A stretch of DNA of 64,000 bases from Stramonita haemastoma (lineage: Eukaryota > Mollusca > Gastropoda > Neogastropoda > Muricidae). The DNA is taken from the NCBI GenBank assembly GCA_030674155.1, contig CM060327.1, positions 19,025,243 to 19,089,242 on the forward strand. Direction: 5' to 3'. Numbering within the stretch: position 1 is the first letter of the stretch; the number at the start of each line of letters is the position of its first letter. Made by a program: the position numbers and the translations under genes. The notes under the pieces were generated by a model, which worked only from the letters and a program-made list of their open reading frames with translations, had not been told where the DNA came from and ran no database searches. Positions 1 to 10,160 of this stretch are shown piece by piece.

Positions 1-33
<33 letters not shown>

Positions 34-70
34 GTGCGTGTGTGTGTGCATGTGTGCGTGTGTGGTGTGT

Positions 71-104
<34 letters not shown>
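1..104. repeat. (TG)n microsatellite
   Basis: A TG dinucleotide tract with scattered C interruptions, starting at the window edge. Confidence 0.97.
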
Positions 105-105
<1 letters not shown>

Positions 106-331
106 ACTGTTGAGTGTTAAGAATTGCTTGGACAACTCTAGTTGGTACTGTATACAATGAGTGTGTGATTGATTTTGTTTGTATTTCATTGACTTATTTG
201 TTAACTTAATGAATCAGCTACGTATGTTTGGCTTGTTTGTTTTTTCTCTTGTTGTTTTTTTTTGTGGGGGGGAAGGGGGAGGTTCTGAGGGCCTGGTGTA
301 AAGAAGCCTCTGGCTTATCCATTTACCCTCA
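104..331. other. AT-rich sequence, no feature
   Basis: Unique AT-rich DNA with a T-run and a G-run (240-285). No gene signal. Confidence 0.6.
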
Positions 332-934
332 TTAAAATATTCGAGTTTCGAGTTTCGAGTTTCTATCAGTTAGAGTAGCCACGTACTGTTTGACATTTCT
401 TGTGTCGAATGCACCAACAATATTATCATTGTTCACCTCAGGCTGCAAAACACACATATCAGCACAGTCACTACAATCAGACATACAGGGAGGTTCTAAA
501 TCAACCGATGATGGTAACTTAACTGATGTTTTTGTGTTGATGTCCTGTGTGTGTGTTGTTGGTAGGTCTATTCCATGTGTATCTACACATGCTGTATTCC
601 CCTGTTCTACTCCACTGTCAGGCAGACTCGAGGCACTGAGGACACAGTCACTTTCACACACAACACTTGCCTGCTTCTCTTTATGCTTTCGAGACCGTTC
701 AACATCTCGTCGTCTTTGAGAAAACGATTTTTTCCTGTAGTACTGTGCTTGTGTGCTGCGATTCACTGTTGGATCCGCCATGTTGGTTGACACTGTTGTG
801 TCCACTGGTTTCAGTCGCAAGACAAAAACCACGCTGTCCCCTTCTCCTGCCACTTTCCAGCTGGAAACTGCATTGTCGGTCAGCAGGGCGCCTAAGGTCC
901 TCTCCACAGCCACTGGAAGTCCAGTAACTGGCAT
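332..934 (-). CDS. Orphan ORF, 200 codons; possible mobile-element-associated protein
   Basis: The longest non-repetitive open frame in the window, starting with ATG at 934. It begins MPVTGLPVAVERTLGALL, continues VSSWKVAGEGDSVVFVLRLK, has a basic stretch around residues 66-88 (YRKKSFSQRRRDVERSRKHK), and then an acidic half with Cys pairs (CMSDCSDCADMC). There is no signal peptide or membrane segment. The basic SQxRRDxER pattern resembles short proteins I associate with mollusc mobile elements, but I cannot name a family. The C-terminus runs into three copies of a CGAGTTT heptamer. It could be an intact single-exon gene or a transposon remnant. Confidence 0.4.
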   Translation of the reverse strand: MPVTGLPVAVERTLGALLTDNAVSSWKVAGEGDSVVFVLRLKPVDTTVSTNMADPTVNRSTQAQYYRKKSFSQRRRDVERSRKHKEKQASVVCESDCVLSASSLPDSGVEQGNTACVDTHGIDLPTTHTQDINTKTSVKLPSSVDLEPPCMSDCSDCADMCVLQPEVNNDNIVGAFDTRNVKQYVATLTDRNSKLETRIF

Positions 935-1011
935 TTTTGAATGAATTTCTAGTTTTACTGCTGCTCACGGAAAATGTACGCCCTGTTCGCTTCACTTCTC
1001 GTGACTGCCCC

Positions 1012-1113
<102 letters not shown>

Positions 1114-1589
1114 ATTTTAACATCTCTCCTGCATATAACTTATTATAAGACATCAGTGTACCATACTTTTTTTTTTAAGTCCCTCAAACATAGTGTAACT
1201 TCACAATGTAAGCTACTTTCACTGACTTAGTAAATACTAAATGCTGAAAATATATGACAGATCTGCTAAAAAAAGCAAAAAAAATAAACAAAACCTACGA
1301 GAGTTCTCGGAATAAAGCATGGCTTTTGGCACAAGTCAGCTGTTAATCAACTTAATGGCTGAAAATAATTCCATGCACAAACACTGGATTTATGTCAATA
1401 ACACACAACCTTTTAGACTTTCTCATAGGATGAAACTATGTTGGATGGATGGATGGACTGACAAAACGACAGGATTTTCATAGGATAAAATGTGGTTAGT
1501 TTTTTCAGGTATAAACAGAAAATTAAGCATAAACCATCTGGACTAATGACAAAGATTCTGTATCACTACTTCTGCAAGATGATCCAGCC

Positions 1590-1790
1590 GAGTTCACTGA
1601 CACCACAGGAAGCCATGGTCAAGGGTGCCAATGGGAGAGATGGATGACGAATGTTGAGGAATGGACACGGGTTGAGTTGTCAGACCTGCTGGCAGCCACC
1701 CAGCAAAAATTTAGAATGGAGATCCCCTGCATGAAGTCAGCTGATGACATCCAGTTACCCCGAAGACCAAATGGGTGTAGAGACAAGTGA
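1590..1790 (+). pseudogene. 5'-truncated non-LTR retrotransposon tail
   Basis: An open frame ending in TGA at 1788-1790 reads RWMTNVEEWTRVELSDLL then AATQQKFRMEI and ends RRPNGCRDK. The pattern W(M/I)xNVxEWT, then DLLxxAxxRxxWR, then a short tail is the C-terminus found after the reverse transcriptase domain in many invertebrate LINE ORF2 proteins. Nothing of the catalytic domain is present upstream, as expected of a 5'-truncated insertion. It is too short for ORF callers and overlaps an antisense open frame that I consider a shadow. Confidence 0.55.
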
Positions 1791-1943
1791 AGTGAGCCAG
1801 TGGCACTGCAGTTTCTTTCACCCATGCTCTGCTTCCACATCTTGGGTTCAGCAGAACAGTGAAGATGTAACGGCATGGTAAGCATTCTGAAATGAAACAA
1901 TAAGGACTTGTGTTGAACACTGCTGTTGGAAAGGGTTGAGAAG

Positions 1944-1974
<31 letters not shown>

Positions 1975-2540
1975 TAACAGTATATCCATAGAAGAAAACT
2001 TACAAATTCGATTTGGGTCATAACTCTACTGATTTATGAAGGCAAATCAGAAAATGTCCAGTTAGTATAACCCTCTTGAATTAAAAATTCAATCTCAATT
2101 GAATAGCCTTCTCTCCATCAACTACCCACTCCCTGTACAATACCATATTCCTATTCTGTATGTTAATAATTATTTATAAATACACATGCACTGGCCACCC
2201 TCCCCAGCTCCACTAAATATTTTGGGGCAGGTTTCATTTATTGTCAATATTCGCAGTCCACTTCTCCCAAGCAAGATAAGTTGTGGATATTCTGAAAAAT
2301 AAGGAACATTGTCTTTCTAATGTTCAGTCATTAATAATGGACCTGCATTTTGTTTACAAGTGTTTGTGTGTGTGTGTGGGGGGGGGGGGGGGGGGGGGGG
2401 GATTAATTTTAAAACTCGATACCGATATTTTTGTCTTCCAATCTTCATACAGCCTGCTACTTTCGAAGTCTTCACTGGGACTATATATAGTCAAATTTAA
2501 ACCCCCAAAAAACAAAAACAAAAAAGTCCGGACATAGGCC

Positions 2541-2743
2541 TAGTTGGTAATATGTACCGAAAGGAGAGCTGTTACATCGATTTGGCCCGAGCACCAAAGC
2601 GAAGAACTCATTGACGAGGTGACAAGGAGAAAATAGTTTGCCATTGCCAGATTTAAACTCTGGCCTTCTGTTACAATCACTGCTGTTCTCTTTTGCTCAT
2701 TGTTTTCCAAGTTGCATCTGTAAACTTTCGCATTGGTCGCCAT
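2541..2743 (-). CDS. Weak candidate start exon (MATNAKVYR...)
   Basis: A 67-codon minus-strand frame with a good start context (AAAGATGGCG) and an inverted CCAAT-like element (ATTGGCCAA) roughly 70-80 nt upstream near 2815-2825. The protein MATNAKVYRCNLENNEQKRT... matches nothing I know. No convincing donor follows, so it may be chance. Confidence 0.18.
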
Positions 2744-3162
2744 CTTTGTTTTAAAAGGGAAAGTACAATGGTCGTAGGCCTAAAAGAAAAACCGGTTGGT
2801 CAGAACTGAAGCTCTTGGCCAATCAGAAATATCGACAGAAAATGGTGCTTGGTTTGCCATAATTACTTCGAGACGGGCTATATGCAGAGTCACTAAATCT
2901 CCAGCTGGTAGCCTACATGAACAATCACAACAAGTATATGCACGGCGGCCACGATGGAACACCATTGAAAAGTATTCTGAAAGTGTGGGTCAGTACAGAC
3001 CATCAGCTTAGCGCTCGGAACTTTGTCGGAAGACTGCAGACAAAGTAGGCCTACAATTTCAAATCAGACAGTTCTTTTGAGTTCACATCGTCATTGCACT
3101 CCTCTGCACCCCTCTCCAGCAAGTAATACCAAAACTCAATAAGCAAAGAAATTCATATGGCC

Positions 3163-3166
3163 TACA

Positions 3167-3205
<39 letters not shown>

Positions 3206-3254
3206 GCACGCACGCACACAAACACACGCACACGCACGCACGCACGCACGCACA
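3163..3254. repeat. (ACGC)n microsatellite
   Basis: A CACG tetranucleotide array with AC interruptions; CpG-dense, so likely methylation-prone. Confidence 0.96.
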
Positions 3255-3567
3255 CGTCTACAAGAACTATAAACAATTATTATATATATACATAAATAAA
3301 GAAGTAAAAATTGAATCTTAAAAAAACTCTACACACAAAAAAACAAAAACATACCGCCCACCAACAGGCACATAAGCAAAAATTATAAGGTGCAGATTCT
3401 TATGATCTTCCAGGTCAACTTCAAATGCAGACCTGCTAATGTCTTAGTTTCCTTCATGGATATACAAAGAAAATTAAGTATGCACTTTGAAGCTCCCATG
3501 ATTCATGTCAGCCTTTGGTGAGTTATGGAAACATACCCAGCATACATCCCCCAAGTTTTTATTTATT

Positions 3568-3655
3568 TATTTTATCTTTTATATAGAAAATGGAATAAGC
3601 ACTCATGCTTTTTTACATCCAGTTCCGTGTGTATGCAGTTTTTCGTAAATCTTAT
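3568..3655 (-). mobile_element. SINE family 1, 3'-end fragment
   Basis: A reverse-oriented fragment: TATATAGAAAATGGAATAAG, then CACTCATGCTTTTTTACATC and the CCGTGTGTATGCAGTTTT block shared with the other copies. It is preceded on the plus strand by a TTTA-rich stretch that corresponds to the SINE tail. Confidence 0.6.
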
Positions 3656-3660
3656 CTGTT

Positions 3661-3745
3661 TCAAGTCAGAATGCGTATGTGTAAAAACGGTCGCATACAC
3701 AAAAATCTCATTGGTGAATCTTGGAGCTCTAGCCGAGGAAACAGG
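3661..3745 (+). repeat. Interspersed repeat R2, copy 1
   Basis: Seven related copies of a roughly 90-bp element occur in both orientations. The shared core is AAATCTCACCATTGTGAACC, then TTGGAGCTCTAGCCAAGGAA, preceded by AAGTCAGAATGTGGCTACC. This copy reads GTCAGAATGCGTATGTG ... AAATCTCATTGGTGAATCTT. Confidence 0.6.
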
Positions 3746-3884
3746 GCTGAAAATAAATCATGCTTTCAATCTTTTGCGCCCTCAATGTCCAGATCTGGAT
3801 CAGGCTCTGGGTGCATGTTCAGTGACAAGGCAGGATAACTGCTCAACTGGCAGCAGGCCTATCTATAACTGACCAATCTGGCTG

Positions 3885-4074
3885 GTAGAAGGATACATGA
3901 ATGCAAAACTTTGCCTGGGAAGGGCACAACGCACACAGCCCTTTAACACGTAGGCCATCGTGTGCCGGTGGGAACAGGTGACATTTACAAAACTGCATAC
4001 ACACGGCGACTGGATGTAAAAAAAAAAAAAAAAGGCACAAGAGTGCTTATCCCATTATCTCGATATAAAAGAAT

Positions 4075-4078
<4 letters not shown>
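3885..4078 (+). mobile_element. tRNA-derived SINE, 3' part (family 1)
   Basis: This shares with copies at 9003, 20898 and 58090 the block GTAGGCCATCGTGTGCCGGT, then GGGAACAGGTGACATTTACA, then AACTGCATACACACGG and a 3' end AAGAGTGCTTATCCCATTAT. It ends in an A-rich, then (TA)n tail. The tRNA-like head is missing. This is the SINE family's conserved 3' body. Confidence 0.8.
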
Positions 4079-4138
<60 letters not shown>

Positions 4139-4156
4139 TATATATATATATATATA
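4079..4156. repeat. (TA)n microsatellite at a SINE tail
   Basis: A TA tract following the A-rich end of the SINE at 3885-4078. It probably grew from the SINE tail. Confidence 0.95.
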
Positions 4157-4734
4157 AATAAAAATAAACTCGTGCAATTTTTTGGGCGAACACCTCTCAG
4201 TCGCCTTTCCCCCCTTATAATTTCTTCCCCATCAATTACTTTACCATCTGCTAGCCAGGGGAGGGTGAAGAGGAGGGTGTGATCAGTTAAATCCTATTAC
4301 TTGTCCCTCCCCATTCACCCCATTTTCCTAACCTACTTTAAGAAGAAAAAAAAAACTTTTCTCATCAGATTTCCAACCAAACCCACCTCAGTCACCTTCT
4401 ACCGACCAGTAGTCTGTGACTTATGACTCCCCAAGGAATTAAATTGTGGAAGGGCATGGGGGAGGGGGGGAGAAGGATTACAGCTAAGACAGTCTATTAA
4501 AGTAGCTATGATATTTATCATAGTCAGGTAACTTTGCATCCCAACGACAGACACAGGAGGGTAGCAAACGGAAACAATGCTGTACCATTATCTATGAAAC
4601 TTTAGTTTGGGTATTCAGAATATAATATTCTGCTAATCTGACTGTGTTCCAATACTTTGTCGTACATGACTTACCATAAAATAACCATGATAAAAAAAAC
4701 CCAACGCCACAAACAATAAGAATAGTTACCTGTA

Positions 4735-4943
4735 CGTTCAGGTCAAAATGGCGGAACAACGTCAAAGCACAGAGTCTTGTGTAGTCGTTGCCTTCAGCTT
4801 GTCCAATGTTCAACAAAGTGAATGGGCTTACGGCCTACCTACCGGATAACTCACGTCCACCGCCCTCTAGGCTATGGGTGACACGGTCATTTTGCACGTG
4901 CTTCACGGATCAGCAGGAGCATGACGGTGATAACCAGAGCTCG

Positions 4944-4962
<19 letters not shown>
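4735..4962. promoter_or_regulatory. CpG-rich patch: candidate promoter / first exon
   Basis: A short GC- and CpG-rich island in AT-rich DNA, followed by a CT repeat. On the minus strand a transcript would end with a consensus donor (GTACAG/GTAACT at about 4731). On the plus strand, an ATG at 4748 sits in a classic animal start context (AAAATGGCGGAA) and opens a 33-codon frame (MAEQRQSTESCVVV...). These two readings exclude each other as coding exons but both suit a transcription start region. No protein family is recognised. Confidence 0.3.

Positions 4963-4988
<26 letters not shown>
4950..4988. repeat. (CT)n microsatellite
   Basis: About 19 CT units at the edge of the CpG-rich patch. Confidence 0.97.
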
Positions 4989-4990
<2 letters not shown>

Positions 4991-5008
4991 GGATGTGTGA
5001 CGACTGAG

Positions 5009-5095
5009 TCAAGTCAAATTTTTTATTTCCAGATGTACTTTGAATAAGCAATGCATTTACTTTTTTTCACCTCAATCATCTATCAAGAAAGCAAA
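5009..5095 (+). repeat. Interspersed repeat R4, copy 1
   Basis: TCAAATTTTTTATTTCCAGA, TGTACTTTGAATAAGCAATG and CATCTATC. Shared in order with 58838-58935. In both places it directly follows a CT or GA microsatellite, suggesting the microsatellite is part of or a target for the element. Confidence 0.5.
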
Positions 5096-5574
5096 TAAAA
5101 ACAAACAAGCAAACCAAAAAGAATTTTAAAAAAGTTTATTTTCACCAACAAGTCAAAAAACTAAACCAAAACCAAAAGAATAATTTTGAAGGAACATTCA
5201 CACACACACACACACAACACACCACACGACCACCGCCTCACACACACACACTATATTAGCCCCCCATAGAGTAAATTATTATATTAATACTTTTATACTA
5301 ACCCTACAGCATTATTAAACTAATAAGGTTGAAATAGGAAGGAACAAATAATTATGAGGTTCATTGAAATTCAGCTCAACTGTCTCTGTCCCCCTGTTCG
5401 TTGGTAGGAGCTCTGCCCATACCATCAAGGACTCCTCATCCCTCTGTCTCTGCTAACTTCTGCCATCTCCTGTAGCCCTCCCAGACCACTGATCTCAGTG
5501 ATGTTGGCAATGTCGGATGTTGGTGCATTAAAGCAGGGAGAAAATAACCTAAGTCAGCTTGACTTTTTTTTTCT

Positions 5575-5606
<32 letters not shown>

Positions 5607-5805
5607 TATCAAGTGTATGTAAAAGAACCCACAGCAACAAAAAGAGGGTTTTTTTCTGACAAAGTTCTGTAAAAAAAAAAAAATAAAAAAAAAGATAAAT
5701 AAATAATAATTATTTTTTAAAATAAAAAGCCCCATTGTGATAGGGGAAAAAATATACATGCAGACAGGAAAAGACAACATCAACAACAACAAAAAAGGGG
5801 GGGGG

Positions 5806-5886
5806 GGTGCTGCTCCTGTGGCCACACCCTCTCCCTGGGGAGAGCAGCCTACATTTTGTGCAGAGAAATCTTCCATGACTTAAAAA
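5806..5886 (-). repeat. Interspersed repeat R3, copy 2
   Basis: Minus strand: AAGATTTCTCTGCACAAAAT, GTAGGCTGCTCTCCCCAGGG, then GCAGCACCCCCCCC. The AATAC pentanucleotide array next to it (5897-5988) may be derived from the element's end. Confidence 0.5.
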
Positions 5887-5896
5887 ATAATGATAT

Positions 5897-5988
5897 ACAA
5901 TACAATACAATACAATACAACAATACAATACAATACAATACAATACAATACAATACAATACAATACAAACATAATACAATACATACAA
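5897..5988. repeat. (AATAC)n pentanucleotide array
   Basis: About 17 units with one deletion. It lies beside repeat R3 copy 2. Confidence 0.96.
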
Positions 5989-6409
5989 GTGCCACATTCC
6001 GACTCAGGGATGGTGTCAAAACACAACACCTGGAAGCATGCATTTTTTTCTTTAAATCGTCATCTGATGATATTACTTACTCTTCTAAAAATGGAAGGGG
6101 TTTTTACTGTGCGCACAAGATGTTCTGCATGCCTTTGCACTTAGGGTCTGGGTTTATAGCCTCATCCCGACAACCACTTTCAGGTTGATACTCCCCTTCA
6201 GGGACTGCTTATGTCAACTGATGTGGTTTACTTCATCTTCAACTTTTTTTTAGGAGTTAGGAGGTTCTGTACTGAATATTTCTGACACTATGGTTGAGGG
6301 CAGGTTGAATTTGGCGGAGTCCATCACATGTAGGTTGCATGCTGGGCATGTTCATGCCATTCGTGTCACTGACCATTGATGGTGTTACTCTTCAGCAAAA
6401 GGTGGACAT

Positions 6410-6411
<2 letters not shown>

Positions 6412-6487
<76 letters not shown>

Positions 6488-6530
6488 GTGTGTGTGTGTG
6501 TGCATGTGTGTGTGCATGTGTGTGCGGGTG
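6412..6530. repeat. (TG)n microsatellite
   Basis: A 74-nt pure TG tract, then an imperfect TGTGCA extension. Confidence 0.97.
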
Positions 6531-9002
6531 TACACATGCCTGTGTGCTTTTGTTTTGCTACTTTCTTTTTGTGATGTTCCTGTCCTGCTGTTCCCATGTC
6601 ACTCATTTCAATATTTCCATCCTGGACATACCCAAATTTATGTGGCATTCTCAAAGCCAGCAGTCCATAGGGAGCTTATCTATGTCAGACCCTGCAAGGC
6701 CACCAGCCAGAGAGGCCATAAACATCTGTTGGGTCACTTTGGTGGTATTCAGTAGTGGATGTTCTGAGAAACACAAGCAGGACACCACCTTCTAAGTTCC
6801 CTATTGGCCACAATGATATTTTAGCACAGATTCACACTGACCCTTCACACCCAAAAGCTTTGACACAAACTCACCATATATGTGCAAAAGTGTATGAACA
6901 GGAAACCAAAAACTGAGGTTACTCTTGAGACTGGAGTTATGTTACAAAGGTCTCTGAATCAGACAAGGTTTTGTTATTGGGTGATGACCAGCAGTTATGG
7001 GGATGATTAATGCAGCAGCTATGGAACTGCATGTGCTTTGATACAACTTCACAAGGCTGTACTGGAAGTTTCCTGTTATGATATATCCCTGATTAACTAG
7101 GCATGAGAGATAGACACCTGCAGTGTTGGTACCTCAATAAAGTGTAAGTATTCACTGTTTAATCCAAGAGAATCACATTGACTTTACACACAATGTTTCC
7201 TCAGGCTCAGGAATCACTTTGAAGTATATCTGCTTATACTGCCTCTTTCAGCATGGGCATATACCTTGTCACTATTTCCGTCTGAAAAATCATGGACTGG
7301 TGGTGATGTCCAAAAAACAAAATAAAAAAAAACGAAACAAAAACAAAGTCCAAACACATGCACTCAAAGCAAGTGCAGTAAAGAAGGACTCATAAAAAGA
7401 GATTCAGCAGCGCATTTATAGTTCTCCCTGAAAAAAATATGTTTATCATTTATTTGTTATGTATCTTATGTATGTGACGCTCCACCAATAATGAGCGGAG
7501 TGACTGAGGCATTTAGTTATTACAGTTATGTGCATAAAGTGCTGCATACAAAAGATGAAATGAAATCGTGCAACATTATTACAATGAAATGATAGATGCA
7601 GATGACAATGAGAACAGAAGTTTATTTAGTACAGGTTTCAAGTCTTGTATTTCAAACATTAAGCAAGGATAATTACTTTGATATTCTTATAGGATAAAGT
7701 TGTTTAATACAACAAATTCATATGACAACTGACCCACTGCTAAAGTCTACGCAATTGGGTATGTGCTAGATCATTCGTGTGAGCGCCAATATGAATGACT
7801 TACAAGCATTTTGGGGTGTGAGTTCAGTTTGAGCTATAACACACATTTTTTTATGTCAGGTACATGGGGTTCTCTTTCTCTCTGTTGGATGAGTAAACAA
7901 GCCCCCAAAACATCTTGGAGACAAGCTGATTTTATCTCTGTCTCCACTGGCCCATTTTTCTGCTATTGCAATCAGAATGTCTGGACAAGAAGTGTTGGCA
8001 TCATGAGTAAACAACTTAGCCTGAATTCTTTATGTGACTAAAGATGAAGCTCAACAGTGTTTTAGCTTAATAAGCAGTGGTGCTGTTTCTTTTTTGGGTG
8101 GTTATGAGCAAACTTTTGCAAGTAGGCCTAGCTACCATTTTTTGAAGGCTTAGACCCTAGAACAACCTGCTCATTTTCTGCATTGGGACACTGTTCATCA
8201 TCAACTTTTAGGGGATCAGGTTTCAGGCCTTCTCTTGACATAATATGACCAAATAATTATGTAATCTCAGTTTTTCTCAACTCTTTTTTCCTCTTTGTTT
8301 AGCTTGATGCCATTCTCTCTGCATCTTTGATGAAGCCTGAGAAATGTTGATGGTGAGTTTGAATTGTTACTGTATTAAGAGTGAATATCAACTGGGTCAA
8401 CTTGCATGCAGATTTGTCAGTGTCTTAACGCCCCCCCCCCATAATGCACCAACCCCCGTTCTCCCCACCCCACCCCCCCCCCGCCTCAGGTTTCCAGTAT
8501 ATCTTCTCTCTCTCTCTGTCTCCCCCCTACCTTTTTTTTCTCCTGTTGATGGATAGCCATGAATTTTGTTCCAAGTATGGATTGAAAAATAGTTGAGAAG
8601 GTTGGAAAAAGTCTGGAATTTTGTTTGGTTGAACTTATGAGAACCCATGATAATGCAGTCGTCAGTGATGCTTCTGCTGTGTGAAAAAGGGAGGCAATTG
8701 GAAACTTCTGCATACCATACAAGCTCCTTGTGAAGATTGAGACTGACAAAAAATTGTTGATTTTTCAGTCACTGAGTGCATGTTGCATGATCTATGAAGG
8801 TAGAGGAAGCTGTACTGAATGCCCCACTTTTAAGTATTTGAGCTGTAAGTAGTGAACAGTATGTGGTTCAGATCTTCTAAGTACAGGAGACTGCTGAACT
8901 GTACACAATGGTAATCCAGTTTTGGACTAATAATGGGGAGGGAAAGCCTAGACTAGACTAGTGGTTAGACCATTGAGCTCATGATCTGATGGTTGAGGGC
9001 AT

Positions 9003-9348
9003 GGGATAGTCTAGTTGTAAGAGCATAGCACATTGCACTCATGATCTGCTGACCCAGATTCAAATCCCAGTCAATGGGGATATTTTCCCCTGGAGTTAAC
9101 ATCAGTGCCGACTCCACTTCCCACCAAAAGTCCTTTGGGTGAGACTGTAAACCAAGGCCCCATGTGTGAATGCACGCAGAACACTTGCACGCAGGTTAAA
9201 ACCTGTTCCGTGTTTCGAAGAGTAGGCCATTGTGTGCTGGTAGGAACGAATATAAAATGTATATAACTGCATGCACACAGAGACTGGATGTAAAAAAAGC
9301 ACAAGAGTGCTTATTCCATTATCCTCAAAATAAAGAATGAATGGATAA
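9003..9348 (+). mobile_element. Near full-length tRNA-derived SINE (family 1)
   Basis: The head has an A-box-like GGATAGTCTAGTTGTAAGAG and a degenerate B-box (CAGATTCAAATCCC), followed by a core (TGGAGTTAACATCAGTGCCG), the TAGGCCATTGTGTGC body and a 3' end with an AATAAA-rich tail. A second, partial tRNA-like head (CTAGTGGTTAGACCATTGAG) lies just upstream at about 8955-9000, so the insertion is dimeric or nested. Confidence 0.8.
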
Positions 9349-9367
9349 ATAGATAATAAATAATAAT

Positions 9368-9608
9368 AGCTCAGGTTCCAGCCATCACCAGGAAACCCAT
9401 TTAAGATTTTCCCCCTGATTCAACATCAGTACCCATTCCACTCTGCTTGAAAGTCCTTAGATGAGACTATAAACTGAGGTCCTGTGTGCCAATGTACATG
9501 GCTGATCTTGTGCACACATTAGAAATGTTCCCCCTTTTGGAGGAGTTATCCGTTGCCTGCTGGCAGGAACAGGTGACTTTAAAAAAAATGTATGCACACT
9601 GCTGTCTA
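9368..9608 (+). mobile_element. Second, truncated SINE family 1 copy
   Basis: Right after the preceding SINE's tail the sequence restarts at the B-box region (CAGGTTCCAGCCATC). It repeats the core (CAACATCAGTACCCATTCCA), the GAGACTATAAACTGAGG block and GGCAGGAACAGGTGACTTTA, then runs into a GA microsatellite. It is more diverged than its neighbour, suggesting an older copy. Confidence 0.6.
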
Positions 9609-9616
9609 AGAGAGAA

Positions 9617-9686
<70 letters not shown>

Positions 9687-9781
9687 GGGAGAGAGAGAGA
9701 ATTGAATCAGAATGCCAGGTCAATCTCAATTCTTCACTGATTTGAGGATTTATATCATCAATATTTCAATTGGTCCCCTGC

Positions 9782-9858
<77 letters not shown>

Positions 9859-9860
9859 CC
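9609..9860. repeat. (GA)n and (AC)n microsatellites
   Basis: A GA tract at 9609-9701 and a pure AC tract at 9784-9857, separated by about 80 nt of unique sequence. Confidence 0.96.
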
Positions 9861-10067
9861 ACACACCACAACCACAACAACAGCACCACAAAAACCCAAG
9901 GGCTTGATAGGCGGATGAAAAGATTTATTTTTGTTCATTCACTTTTAGAGCAAGAGGACAAAGAAGTGGAAAGCCTGATGTACAAATTGTGCTTCAATTG
10001 AAGTCCACAGGACTTAGGGACTTTCTACAATGACAACAAATGATGCATCTCCCTGCACTGAAAAAAC

Positions 10068-10160
10068 AGAAAAGGGGCGTGGGGGGTTGAGGGCTGGGGG
10101 AGGGTGGGGGCTGGGGCATTGACTGTTGGAAACAGGAGGGGTGGGGGAAGGGGTTGAGTG
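10068..10160 (+). other. G-quadruplex-prone G-rich tract
   Basis: Several runs of three or more G separated by short loops (GGGGGGTTGAGGGCTGGGGG and following). It satisfies the usual G4 pattern. A similar tract lies at 12308-12350, and C-rich counterparts at 8430-8482. Confidence 0.6.

Noticed and set aside
1619..1989. Minus-strand ORFs over 1619-1989
   Set aside because: They are antisense to the plus-strand retrotransposon tail, which gives the recognisable protein pattern.
6339..6795. Long open frames of VCVCVC / THTHTH / RERERE type here and at many other places
   Set aside because: They are translations of (TG)n, (AC)n and (GA)n microsatellites in all frames, with no independent coding signal.
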